Source: Candidatus Promineofilum glycogenicum (GTDB lineage: Bacteria > Chloroflexota > Anaerolineae > Promineifilales > Promineifilaceae). Taken from it: 64,000 bases of DNA. A program made the position numbers and the translations under genes. The stretch lies in the NCBI GenBank assembly GCA_016707605.1, contig JADJHJ010000003.1:496001-560000 (forward strand), given 5' to 3'. How positions within the stretch are numbered: the stretch's first letter is position 1; every line of letters starts with the position of its first letter. Under the pieces are notes generated by a model, which was not told where the DNA came from, did not search any database, and was given only the letters and a program-made list of their open reading frames with translations. Of the stretch, positions 8,810 through 17,152 are shown piece after piece.

Positions 8810-8907
8810 CTCACGCAAAGGCGCAAAGAAGTTCTCACGCAAAGACGCAAAGGACGCAAAGCTCAGAATCTTTTCTGAGCTTTGCGTCCTTTGCGTCTTT
8901 GCGTGAG
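8810..8907. repeat. GCAAAGACGC-type palindrome, copy 3
   Basis: Perfect 35-bp stem, 8834-8868 with 8873-8907, loop TCTT, preceded by a partial extra copy from 8810. It begins six bases after the proS stop codon. Confidence 0.9.
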
Positions 8908-9099
8908 GTTTGTTTCTGATGTCCTTGCATCCTGGCATCATGGCGTTAACTCTCCTTTCAATCGGGAGTTTGTCCCGGTTGCAACCCAGGTGTACTTCCC
9001 GCCCGAATGATGACCCGCGCCTCATGACGGCCGCCCGCCGCGCCGCTTATACTGTGTCTATAGATACGTTCGCAGTCTAGGCTCTGAGGTGATCGGCAC

Positions 9100-9756
9100 A
9101 TGACTACGTCAAACCCGCAGTTGGTCGGCTGGACGGCGCTTGTCGGCGGGGTGGTCGGGGTCGTCAGTTTCGTCTCGCTCATGTTGTTGTTCGTCGTCGG
9201 CGAGCCGTTCGGGACGCTGAACGACATTCTCTCCATTCCCATCGCGCTGCTGCTGACGCCGCTGATCGTGGCCCTCTATCGCCTCCACGCGGCCGAGCAC
9301 GCCGCGCTCAGCGCCTTCGCCATGCTGGCCGGTCTGGCCGGCTTCTTCGCCACAGCCGTTGGCTGCGCACTGCTGGTCCTCGGCCGCATCAGCTTCGAGC
9401 AATCGCTGCTGCCGGGTATCGGCGGCTTTGGCCTGATCGGCGTCTGGCTGCTGATCAACGCGGCGTTGGGGCTATCGGCCGGCACGCTGCCACGGGGCGC
9501 AGCGTGGAGCGGGCTGTTGCTGGCCATCGCGCCGACGTTGGCCCTAATGGCCGTGCTGCGCGCTGGTAACGTGGCGTCTGTCCTGACTTCTCTTGGAGGG
9601 CAATCGACTGGCGCGACCGTTGTCAGCCCGGTCTTCTACGCCTTCGCCATTCTGGCGGCTATCAGCTATGCCGGCCTGCCCTTCTGGTTCATCCTGGTGG
9701 GGCGCATCATCCTATCAGGCCGGTGGACCGTCGCCACCGCGGCGGGGGCTGTCTAA
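9100..9756 (+). CDS. Polytopic membrane protein, unknown
   Basis: 218 residues with six or seven hydrophobic segments (for example residues 10-33, 45-62, 70-92, 105-125, 135-155, 180-205) and short polar loops. The arrangement resembles DUF4386-type integral membrane proteins, but no diagnostic motif was recognised. The start ATG at 9100 follows GAGGTGATCGGCAC. The next gene at 9807 encodes another small membrane protein on the same strand 50 bases on, so the two may be co-transcribed. No function is proposed. Confidence 0.75.
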   Translation: MTTSNPQLVGWTALVGGVVGVVSFVSLMLLFVVGEPFGTLNDILSIPIALLLTPLIVALYRLHAAEHAALSAFAMLAGLAGFFATAVGCALLVLGRISFEQSLLPGIGGFGLIGVWLLINAALGLSAGTLPRGAAWSGLLLAIAPTLALMAVLRAGNVASVLTSLGGQSTGATVVSPVFYAFAILAAISYAGLPFWFILVGRIILSGRWTVATAAGAV

Positions 9757-9806
9757 TGGGCAAAGGCACGTCAATGGCGAACGAGTGATAATTTGGAGGT
9801 CATCCC

Positions 9807-10224
9807 ATGAGAGTTTCGCGAACCATTTACTGGTTGTTTGCCTGGTTGTTTGTAGTCGGAGTACTCACGCAGGTCTTCTTCGCCGGAATGACGGTTGTGG
9901 CCCGGCAGTGGCCGTGGACCAACCACATGAGCCTGGGTCATCTGCTGGCCGCGCCGCTACTGGTCATGCTGGTGACGATGTACCTGGGCAAGCTGCCCGG
10001 ACGAATGAAGCGGCTGACGTGGCTGCTGTTCGCCGTCTACGTCTTGCAGGCCGACTGCTCATCTCATGCGCGCCTCAGGCCGGTGTTGTCAGCACCACCC
10101 GGCGCTGGCCCTGGCCGACTTCGCCCTCGGCCTGGCGCTGGCCCGGCAGGCGACAGCTCTCGTGCGCTCGCGTGAGGTGGTAGAGGCGCAACTGGCGCGG
10201 CCGGAGAGCATAGCCGCAGACTAG
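9807..10224 (+). pseudogene. Small DUF6220-like membrane protein, frameshifted
   Basis: The start at 9807 follows GGAGGTCATCCC. The first 80 residues, MRVSRTIYWLFAWLFVVGVL through LTWLLFAVYVLQAD, hold two or three membrane helices with the conserved NHMSLGHLLAAPL segment. After about 10053 the frame changes. Downstream, one base later in phase, comes HHPALALADFALGLALARQA and a stop at 10222-10224, which is the expected final helix of this family. Between them the codons do not resemble the family, so one or more indels lie at 10053-10093. The intact product would be about 138 residues. Function unknown; often beside other small membrane proteins. Confidence 0.65.
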
Positions 10225-10289
10225 CCCGGCCCAACCACAGAGGGGACAGATTCACCGAATACGCGTGTTGACTGGGTCATCCAGGTTGA

Positions 10290-11312
10290 ATGGTGTGGAC
10301 GATGAACAGTAGACAGGACAGCAGTCACTCCCCGGTTTTCCTGGCCATTAACGACGGTCGAGTTGTGCGCGCCGCGTGCGATGAACATGGAAGTTGGGCG
10401 GTTGAGACTGTCCTGGCCGGCCTGGCGGCGGTGACGCTGGCCGCCGATCCCGGCCATCCCGACACCGTCTATGCCGGTACGCAGGGCAATGGCATCTATC
10501 GCTCAGACGACCGCGGCCGGAGTTGGGCGCAACTTGGATTGGCCGGCCAAATAGTCAAGTCGATTGCCGTCAGTCCGCATGATCCGCGGGTGGTCTATGC
10601 CGGTGTGAAGCCGGCGGCCGTCTATAAGACGACCGACGGCGGCCGGAGTTGGGCCGAGCTGGACGGCTTCCGGCGCGTCCCCCACCGCTGGTGGTGGTTC
10701 TCGCCGGCCGAAGCGCCGTTCCGGGCCTACGTCAATGACCTGGCCATCTCGCCCGACGCGCCGGATGTCGTTCTGGCGGGCATCGAGTTCGGCGCGGTGG
10801 TGCGCAGCGACGACGGCGGCCGCACCTGGTCGGCCCATCGGCCCGGCGCCATACGCGACTGCCACGCGCCCAGGTTCCACGCACGTGACGGTCGGTGGCT
10901 CTATGAAGCCGGGGGAACAGGTGGCGGAGCAGCCCTCAGCCGCGACGGCGGCCGGACGTGGAGCCAGCCGCGGGCCGGGTTGGCCCGTCACTATGGGGTC
11001 GTCTGCGCCGCCGACCCGCAGCGGCCGGAGGTCTGGTATGTGGCCCTGGCCCCCGGCCCACGCCAGGCGTATGGGCGGGACGTTGAGTCGTATCTCTATC
11101 GCGCCTCAGCCGGGGCCGACTGGCAGCCGATCGGTTGGGAACCTCACCCGATGAGCCAAATGCCGCGAGCGCTGGTTACGGTTCCGGAGTCGCCCGGCCA
11201 TCTCTACGTAGGGACAACCTACGGGGACGTATGGCATACAGCCGATTATGGCGATTCCTGGCAGAGGTTGCCGTTTGATCTGGGCGGCGGACTGTCGATG
11301 TTGATTGTCTAG
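10290..11312 (+). CDS. BNR / Ycf48-like beta-propeller repeat protein
   Basis: 340 residues, no signal peptide. Repeated units of the type Y-A-G-T-x-G-x-G-I-Y-x-S-x-D-x-G-x-S-W are seen: YAGTQGNGIYRSDDRGRSW, VYAGVKPAAVYKTTDGGRSW, LAGIEFGAVVRSDDGGRTW, LYVGTTYGDVWHTADYGDSW. These Asp-box repeats build a sialidase-like propeller, but no sialidase catalytic residues are evident, so glycosidase activity is not claimed. A second in-frame ATG at 10302 is an equally possible start. Followed 27 bases later by the cytochrome gene, possibly as one transcript. Related proteins are usually annotated only as exo-alpha-sialidase-like or WD40/YVTN/BNR-like. Confidence 0.82.
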   Translation: MVWTMNSRQDSSHSPVFLAINDGRVVRAACDEHGSWAVETVLAGLAAVTLAADPGHPDTVYAGTQGNGIYRSDDRGRSWAQLGLAGQIVKSIAVSPHDPRVVYAGVKPAAVYKTTDGGRSWAELDGFRRVPHRWWWFSPAEAPFRAYVNDLAISPDAPDVVLAGIEFGAVVRSDDGGRTWSAHRPGAIRDCHAPRFHARDGRWLYEAGGTGGGAALSRDGGRTWSQPRAGLARHYGVVCAADPQRPEVWYVALAPGPRQAYGRDVESYLYRASAGADWQPIGWEPHPMSQMPRALVTVPESPGHLYVGTTYGDVWHTADYGDSWQRLPFDLGGGLSMLIV

Positions 11313-11339
11313 GCCACTCTCGATGAGAGGAGGGACAAG

Positions 11340-12239
11340 ATGAGAAGGGTACTCAAGTGGGCTGGTATCGTGCTGGCCGGATTGGCCGGCGTGGTGGTCG
11401 TGGCTGCCCTGACGGGTTACATCATTAGCGAACGACGCATCGCCAAGACCTACGCCATCGCCGACGAGGTGTTGACCCTGCCGATCGACGCCGCCAGTCT
11501 GGCCGAGGGGCAGCGGCTGGTCACCATGCGCGGCTGTACCGATTGCCACACGCCCGACCTCGGCGGCCAGGTGCTGATCGACGACCCGATGCTGGGTACT
11601 TTTGCCACGGCTAACCTGACGAGCGGCCAGGGCAGCGCCACGGCCGCCTACACCGTCGGCGATTGGGAGCGGGCCATCCGCCACGGCGTCGGCCCCGACG
11701 GACATGGGCTGATGATCATGCCCAGCTATGAGTACGCCGGGTTGAGCGACGAGCAAGTGGCGCAGATGATCGCCCACTTGCGGACTGCGCCCCCGGTCGA
11801 TCGCGTGCCGGCCGAACCCGTTCTCAAGCCGTTGGGGCGCGCCCTGTACCTCGCCGGCCAGTTGCCCCTGATGCCGGCCGAGTTGGTCGACCACGACGTG
11901 GCCCACGTCGCCAGCGTGCCGGCCGAGGCGTCGGCCGAGTATGGCGCTTATCTCTCGACGACCTGCACCGGCTGCCACCAGCCGAATCTGGCCGGCGGCG
12001 TCGTGCCCGGCAGCGCGCCCGGTGATCCGCAATCGGCCAACCTGACGCCCGCCGGCAACCTGGGCCACTGGACGCTGGACGACTTCAAGACCGCGCTGCG
12101 CGGCGGCACGACCCCGGAAGGGAAGGTGCTCGACCCGGCCGTCATGCCCTGGCCCATCGCCGCGCAGATGACCGACGTGGAACTGGAAGCGTTGTGGCTC
12201 TATTTGCAGAGCCTGCCGCCGGCCTCGCCGGCCGGCTAA
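11340..12239 (+). CDS. Membrane-anchored diheme c-type cytochrome, copy A
   Basis: 299 residues. AGGAGGG precedes the ATG. Residues 8-30 form an N-terminal membrane anchor (WAGIVLAGLAGVVVVAALTG), placing two cytochrome c domains outside the membrane. Heme motifs: CTDCH at 66-70 and CTGCH at 209-213, each followed by a candidate methionine ligand (MIMPSYEY; VMPWPIA). Such proteins shuttle electrons to or from respiratory complexes. It is followed by two small membrane-protein genes (12258, 12670), which may form one module. A close paralogue at 16170 shares the same layout and the segment IDAASLAEGQRL / TDAASLAEGQRL before the first heme. Confidence 0.92.
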   Translation: MRRVLKWAGIVLAGLAGVVVVAALTGYIISERRIAKTYAIADEVLTLPIDAASLAEGQRLVTMRGCTDCHTPDLGGQVLIDDPMLGTFATANLTSGQGSATAAYTVGDWERAIRHGVGPDGHGLMIMPSYEYAGLSDEQVAQMIAHLRTAPPVDRVPAEPVLKPLGRALYLAGQLPLMPAELVDHDVAHVASVPAEASAEYGAYLSTTCTGCHQPNLAGGVVPGSAPGDPQSANLTPAGNLGHWTLDDFKTALRGGTTPEGKVLDPAVMPWPIAAQMTDVELEALWLYLQSLPPASPAG

Positions 12240-12257
12240 CCGCTATGTGAGGTCAAC

Positions 12258-12644
12258 ATGAAATCCCCCCTCGTCACCGCCCTCACGATTGTGGTCGTTA
12301 TCGACGCCCTGGGATGGGCCTTGGGCGTCCTGCCGGTGCTGAAGTACGCCCTCACCCACCGGAGCTTGCCGACGGTCGGTGGCATCAGGCTACTGAGCGG
12401 CCCAATTGAGGCGCTTGGTATAGAAACCGTGATCGTCACCGGGATCGTGTTCGTTGTGGTCAGCGCTCTGAAGCTGTTGGCCGCTTACTGGCTGTGGCAG
12501 GCGCGTCTGGACGGGGCGATATTGGAGATCATACTTCTCGGCCTCAGCGCGGTTTTTTGGTATGCGTTTGCACTGCCGTTTGGGCCAATAGGTGGCGTCG
12601 TGCAGGTTGTCCTGCTGGCGCTGGTGTGGAACAGTCTTAGCTAG
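12258..12644 (+). CDS. Four-helix membrane protein, unknown
   Basis: 128 residues, MKSPLVTALTIVVVIDALGW at the start. Four hydrophobic segments span roughly residues 5-30, 55-82, 88-108 and 110-126. The start lies 18 bases after the cytochrome stop, with GAGGTCAAC before the ATG, so it is probably co-translated with it. No motif was recognised. In the second cytochrome locus at 16170 the equivalent gene is missing. Confidence 0.7.
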   Translation: MKSPLVTALTIVVVIDALGWALGVLPVLKYALTHRSLPTVGGIRLLSGPIEALGIETVIVTGIVFVVVSALKLLAAYWLWQARLDGAILEIILLGLSAVFWYAFALPFGPIGGVVQVVLLALVWNSLS

Positions 12645-12669
12645 AGTTCCGGCTAGAGGAGTCGCGCTC

Positions 12670-13163
12670 ATGTATTCCTGGATGGTTTATCTTCACGTTC
12701 TGGCGACGCTGAGCTTTCTGACTGTCCACGGCGTTTCGAGCGTGGTCGCCTGGCGGTTGAGAGCCAGCGCGACCCGGCGACGGCTCGCGCCTGGCTGGAG
12801 ATCAATGCCAATGGCGCAGTCGTCGGGGTGTTCTACGGCTCGCTGCTTGTCCTGTTGATCAGTGGCGTCGTCGCCGGCTTCATGGGCGATTGGTGGGGCC
12901 AGGGCTGGTTATGGCTGTCGCTGGCGCTGCTCATCGGCATCATCGTCGGCATGTTCTTCATCGGTACGCGACGCTACAGCCGGCTGCGGCAGGCGCTAGG
13001 CATGCCCTGGTTCGACGGCCGGAAAGAGCACCCGGCAGCCGAACCGGCCCCAATCGAGGAAATACAGGCTTTGTTGGCCGCTTCCCCGGCCCTGTCACTG
13101 ACAGTCATTGGCTTCGGCGGGATCGCTATCATTCTGTGGCTGATGATGTTCAAGCCGTTCTAG
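12670..13163 (+). pseudogene. Cytochrome-associated membrane protein, single-base frameshift
   Basis: Start ATG at 12670: MYSWMVYLHVLATLSFLTVH, then at 12759 one G appears to be missing (reading CGG TTG then GAG AGC CAG restores the frame), after which ESQRDPATARAWLEINANG and further membrane helices follow to the end LLMF-type tail WLMMFKPF at 13163. The restored protein has about 164 residues and four helices. The cytoplasmic loop MPWFDGRKEHPAAEPAPIEE is hydrophilic. The gene always seems tied to the diheme cytochrome here: its last codons recur at 17072-17152 behind the second cytochrome copy. Deletion in a GG run suggests a sequencing error rather than decay. Confidence 0.72.
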
Positions 13164-13206
13164 AGCGAATCATTCCCGAGGCGATCCGAGACTGGAACCC
13201 CCATGC

Positions 13207-13212
13207 TATAAT
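13207..13212 (+). promoter_or_regulatory. -10 box candidate for the histidine kinase gene
   Basis: TATAAT at 13207-13212, 11 bases before the ATG at 13224, so the leader would be only a few bases long. No convincing -35 is visible. Confidence 0.4.
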
Positions 13213-13223
13213 GGCCGGGCACT

Positions 13224-15389
13224 ATGCGCGAAGCTGAACAACTCTCGTCACTCTATGCTCCCGAAAGGACAACGCGAACCGCCGCCAGGGCGCGCTCGAC
13301 GCAGTGGGCGCGCGTCTGGGCGGCGGTTATCCTGGCGCTGATGCTGCTGAACCTGGCGTTGGCCGTCTGGTATGTGGCCCGCACGGGCGACGCGACCGCT
13401 TTTCTGTCGCATCAGGCGTTGAACCCTTTGCTATCCGTCGTCTACGCCGGACTAGGCGCGACTGTGGCCACCCGCCGGCCGCGCAACCCGATCGGCTTCA
13501 TCTTTCTAATCGGCGGTTCGTCTTACGTGCTGGCCGCGCTGGCAACCAGCGCGCAGCAGTACGCGCTGATTGGGCCTGCGTCCCTGGCCCTGGTTTTGGC
13601 TGAGTGGGGGCAGTGGTTGAACAACTGGGTCTGGTTGCCGGCCCAACTCCTGCCGGTGACGTTCGTCTTTCTGCTCTTTCCCGACGGCCGTCTGCCTTCG
13701 CCGCGCTGGCGCATGGTCGGCTGGGCCGCCGGGCTGGGCCTGGTATCGCTCATGTTGGTGCTGGCCACGCACCCCAGTCCTCGACCTGAGTGGGGCATAA
13801 TCCATAACCCCTTCGGCATCGCGGGCGCGGAACGGTTCCTCGATGGTATGTTGACTGTCAGTATCATCTTGCTGGCCGTCGGCATTTTCGGCTCGATGGT
13901 CGCCGTTGTGGCCCGCTACCGGCATTCGCGCGGCCAGGAGCGGGCGCAGATCAAATGGCTGGCCTATGCCGTGGTCGTTGTCCTGGCCGGCGGGGCCTTC
14001 TTCCTGTGGGCGTCGTTCTTTTGGAACCTCGCGGACCCGTTGGCCGTGGAACTGAGCATCATCGTGACGGATGTGATGACACTGGGCATTGCCGCGGCGG
14101 CGACAGTGGCTATCGTGCGCCACCGGCTGTACGACGTCGACGTCATCATCAACCGCACCCTGGTCTACGCCATGATGACCGGCGTGGTGTTTTTGATCTA
14201 CGCGCTGGTAGTGGGCGCGATCGGCGTCTTTTTTCAGTCTCAGGGGAGTTGGCTACTGGCCTTGCTGGCAACAGGTTTGGTGGCTGTGCTCTTTCAGCCC
14301 ATTCGCTCCCGGCTGCAGCGCGGCGTGAACCGTCTCCTCTACGGCCAACGCGACGAGCCGATTGAAGTGTTGGCCCAACTGGGTCAGCGGCTCGAACAAA
14401 CCCTGGCTCCGGAAACGCTCTATCCGACCATCGTCGAAACGGTGGCCCACGCCCTGCGCCTGCCCTACGTCGCTCTCCAGGTGGGCGGCGGCGAGAGACG
14501 CCCGTTGGCCGCGACTTACGGCCAGCCTGTGGCCGATCCGGTGACGCTGCCCCTGACCCATCAGGGCGAAATCGTCGGCCGCCTGCTGGTAGCCCACCGC
14601 AGTGGCGATGAGGAATTCGCCGCGGCTGACCAGCAGCTATTAGAGAACATCGCCCGCCAGGCCGGCGCGGCGGTCTACAATGCCAAGTTGACATCTGACC
14701 TGCAACACTCACGCCAACAACTCGTCAGCAGCCGCGAGGAGGAGCGCCGCCGCCTGCGCCGCGACCTGCACGACGGGCTGGGGCCGGCGCTGGCCTCGCT
14801 GCACCTGGAGGCGGGCGTGCTGCGCCGTCTGGTGCGCAGCGATCCGGCGGCGGCCGAGCGGCTATTGGACGAAATGCAGGGCGATATTCGGGCCACCATC
14901 GAGGATATTCGCCGGGTTGTCCACGAGCTACGGCCGCCGGCGCTGGACGATCTGGGACTCATTCCAGCCATTCACGCTCTGGCGGGCAAGATCGGACGGC
15001 GTGACGGCGCGGTGGGTGACGCGCCGGCCGGCTTGCAGGTGCGGGTGGACGCGCCGGACAATTTGCCAACCCTGCCTGCGGCCGTTGAGGTTGCTGCCTA
15101 CCGCATCATCCAGGAGGCGCTGACGAACGTCGTTCACCACGCCAACGCCCACTGCGCCGTCGTGTCGCTGCGTCTGGAGCACGGGCTACACCTTGAAGTC
15201 AGTGACGACGGCCTGGGCTTCACCGAGGGGCGCGTCGGTGGGCTGGGCTTGCGTTCGATGCGCGAGCGCGCTGTAGAACTGGGCGGTCGTTTCAGTGTGG
15301 CGCGCGCGCCGACGGGCGGCACCGTCGTGCGCGCCGTCCTGCCGGTGGAAGGAGGCCAGGACCATGCCGCTTCAAGTGCTCATCGCTGA
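13224..15389 (+). CDS. Membrane sensor histidine kinase, NarL/DesK-type (HisKA_3)
   Basis: 721 residues. N-terminal half: eight or so membrane segments between residues 28 and 355 (for example WARVWAAVILALMLLNLALA, LLPVTFVFLLFPDGRLPSP), a seven-helix-like sensor. Residues 385-495 look like a GAF domain (QRLEQTLAPETLYPTIVETV). The dimerisation and phosphoacceptor box is EERRRLRRDLHDGLGPALAS with His516. The HATPase_c N box is AYRIIQEALTNVVHHANA and the G box GGLGLRSMRERAVELGG. The stop at 15389 overlaps the response regulator start at 15364, so the two are translationally coupled. The signal is unknown; flanking cytochrome genes suggest a redox or respiratory output, as inference. Confidence 0.94.
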   Translation: MREAEQLSSLYAPERTTRTAARARSTQWARVWAAVILALMLLNLALAVWYVARTGDATAFLSHQALNPLLSVVYAGLGATVATRRPRNPIGFIFLIGGSSYVLAALATSAQQYALIGPASLALVLAEWGQWLNNWVWLPAQLLPVTFVFLLFPDGRLPSPRWRMVGWAAGLGLVSLMLVLATHPSPRPEWGIIHNPFGIAGAERFLDGMLTVSIILLAVGIFGSMVAVVARYRHSRGQERAQIKWLAYAVVVVLAGGAFFLWASFFWNLADPLAVELSIIVTDVMTLGIAAAATVAIVRHRLYDVDVIINRTLVYAMMTGVVFLIYALVVGAIGVFFQSQGSWLLALLATGLVAVLFQPIRSRLQRGVNRLLYGQRDEPIEVLAQLGQRLEQTLAPETLYPTIVETVAHALRLPYVALQVGGGERRPLAATYGQPVADPVTLPLTHQGEIVGRLLVAHRSGDEEFAAADQQLLENIARQAGAAVYNAKLTSDLQHSRQQLVSSREEERRRLRRDLHDGLGPALASLHLEAGVLRRLVRSDPAAAERLLDEMQGDIRATIEDIRRVVHELRPPALDDLGLIPAIHALAGKIGRRDGAVGDAPAGLQVRVDAPDNLPTLPAAVEVAAYRIIQEALTNVVHHANAHCAVVSLRLEHGLHLEVSDDGLGFTEGRVGGLGLRSMRERAVELGGRFSVARAPTGGTVVRAVLPVEGGQDHAASSAHR

Positions 15390-16005
15390 CGATCATCCGA
15401 TGTTTCGTAAGGGGTTGCGGACGTTGCTCAATTCGCTGCCGGAGACAGCCGTCGTCGGCGAGGCGACCAACGGCGCGGCGGCGGTCGAGATGGCCCTGGC
15501 CCTGCGGCCTGACGTGATCCTGATGGACCTGCAGATGCCGGAGGGGGGCGGGCTGGCGGCCATTCGCCGCCTGGTGCAGGCGTGGCCCGAGGCGCGCATC
15601 CTGGTTGTGACGCTGTTCGAGGATGACGAATCCGTCTTTACCGCCCTCAAGGTCGGCGCGCGCGGCTACGTGCTGAAGGACGCCGAAGAGGGGGAGATCG
15701 CTCGGGCCTTGCAGGCCGTGGCCCAGGGGGAGGCGATCTTCAGTCCGACCATCGCCGCCCGGCTGATGGATTACTTCGCCGCCGGACGGGCCTTGCCCCA
15801 GGTGGCAACCTTCCCCGACCTGACCGAGCGGGAGCGCGAGATTTTGGCCCGCATCGCCCGCGGCCGCTCCAACGCCGAGATCGCCGACGAGCTGGTCATC
15901 AGCCTCAAAACCGTTCGCAACCACGCTTCTAACATCTTCAACAAGCTCCAGGTCGCTGACCGCACACAGGCGGCCATTCGCGCCCGCGAAGCCGGGTTGG
16001 GGTGA
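15364..16005 (+). CDS. NarL/FixJ-family response regulator, partner of the kinase at 13224
   Basis: 213 residues from the ATG at 15364, chosen because MPLQVLIADDHPMFRKGLRT is the exact start of a receiver domain; the upstream open frame is kinase coding sequence. Asp55 in VILMDLQMP is the phosphoacceptor, and Asp9/Asp10 form the acidic pocket. The C-terminal LuxR-type helix-turn-helix reads LTEREREILARIARGRSNAE and ISLKTVRNHASNIFNKLQVA. It overlaps the kinase gene by 26 bases. It lies immediately before the second cytochrome c gene, a plausible target. Confidence 0.95.
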   Translation: MPLQVLIADDHPMFRKGLRTLLNSLPETAVVGEATNGAAAVEMALALRPDVILMDLQMPEGGGLAAIRRLVQAWPEARILVVTLFEDDESVFTALKVGARGYVLKDAEEGEIARALQAVAQGEAIFSPTIAARLMDYFAAGRALPQVATFPDLTEREREILARIARGRSNAEIADELVISLKTVRNHASNIFNKLQVADRTQAAIRAREAGLG

Positions 16006-16122
16006 CGGCCGCGCGTGCGCTCCTTATTGATTGGCTAACATTCGCGCCCTGTGGGTCGGCGATGAAGCCCTTTTGATGTCCGGGCAGTAACCTGCGCTAC
16101 ATACAGCCCGCTTGCCGCCCGC

Positions 16123-16128
16123 TATAAT
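16123..16128 (+). promoter_or_regulatory. -10 box candidate before cytochrome copy B
   Basis: TATAAT at 16123-16128, 41 bases ahead of the TTG start at 16170. No clear -35 element is seen. Confidence 0.35.
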
Positions 16129-16169
16129 CCCTCCCAATGAACTCAGTCTGACACGTAGGGAGGCTCGCC

Positions 16170-17072
16170 TTGAGACGATTGCTGAAGTGGTTGGGGGTGG
16201 TGGTGGCCGTGCTGGTTGGCCTGGTGGCGGTGGCGGTTCTGTTTGTGGCTATTGCCAGTGAACGACGCATTGACAAGACCTACGATATCGCCGTCGCCCC
16301 GCTGATCCTGCCGACCGACGCGGCCAGTCTGGCCGAGGGGCAGCGGCTGGCGACGATTCGCGGCTGTACGGAGTGTCACGGCGCCGATCTGGGCGGACAG
16401 GCCTTCATTGACGAGCCGATGCTGGCGACAGTTCATGCTGCGAATCTGACCGGCGGCGAGGGCAGCGCCACGGCCGGCTACGCCGTGGAAGACTGGGTGC
16501 GGGCCATCCGCCACGGCATCGGCGCGGACGGCCGCAGCCTGGTCATCATGCCCAGCTATGAGTTTTCCGGCATCAGCGATGAGCAGTTGGGCCAGCTCGT
16601 CGCCTATCTGGAGTCAGTCGCGCCCGTCAACCGCGACTTCCCCGAGCCAAAGTTTGGGTTGATGGGGCGCACGCTATTCGTCGCTGGGCAGTTCCCAACC
16701 CTGCTGCCGGCGGAAGTCGTCGATCATATGGCCGTGGCCCCGGCCAGTGTTCCGGCGCGGGCTTCGGTTGAGTACGGCGCGTACCTGGCCGCCTCCTGCA
16801 CCGGCTGCCATCAGGCCAACCTGGGCGGTGGCCCGATTCCCGGTCAGCCGCCCGACGCCCTGCCGTCGGCCGACCTGACGCCCAGCGGCCACCTGAGCGG
16901 CTGGACGCTGGATGGCTTCGTCCACACCTTGCGCACCGGCGTCACCCCGGAGGGCAAGGAGCTGGACCCGGCCATGATGCCCTGGACGCTGACGCGCGAG
17001 ATGACCGACGTGGAGTTAGAAGCGTTGTGGCTCTACTTGAGCTCGCTGCCGCCCATTGCATCGGCCCAATAG
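16170..17072 (+). CDS. Membrane-anchored diheme c-type cytochrome, copy B
   Basis: 300 residues, TTG start with GGGAGG ahead. Same layout as the gene at 11340: membrane anchor at residues 8-30 (LGVVVAVLVGLVAVAVLFVA), heme 1 CTECH at 66-70, heme 2 CTGCH near 212, and the closing MTDVELEALWLYL shared with copy A. Candidate methionine ligands lie in VIMPSYEFS and AMMPWTLT. The closeness of the copies, and the leftover tail of the neighbouring membrane-protein gene behind this one, point to a segmental duplication around the two-component system. Possibly controlled by the response regulator just upstream. Confidence 0.92.
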   Translation: MRRLLKWLGVVVAVLVGLVAVAVLFVAIASERRIDKTYDIAVAPLILPTDAASLAEGQRLATIRGCTECHGADLGGQAFIDEPMLATVHAANLTGGEGSATAGYAVEDWVRAIRHGIGADGRSLVIMPSYEFSGISDEQLGQLVAYLESVAPVNRDFPEPKFGLMGRTLFVAGQFPTLLPAEVVDHMAVAPASVPARASVEYGAYLAASCTGCHQANLGGGPIPGQPPDALPSADLTPSGHLSGWTLDGFVHTLRTGVTPEGKELDPAMMPWTLTREMTDVELEALWLYLSSLPPIASAQ

Positions 17073-17152
17073 CGCCGGCCATCGCCCTGGCCGTTATCGG
17101 CTTCGGCGGCATCACCGTCATTCTGTGGCTCATGATGTTCAAGCCGTTTTAG
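17073..17152 (+). pseudogene. Remnant 3' end of a second copy of the 12670-type membrane protein gene
   Basis: In frame from 17075 the DNA reads PAIALAVIGFGGITVILWLM and MFKPF then TAG at 17150-17152. This matches the last residues of the gene ending at 13163 (LTVIGFGGIAIILWLMMF KPF). No start or upstream body is present. It directly follows cytochrome copy B, the same position relative to the cytochrome as the full set at 11340-13163 after deletion of most of the intervening genes. It overlaps the 3' end of the minus-strand TPR fragment. Confidence 0.8.
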
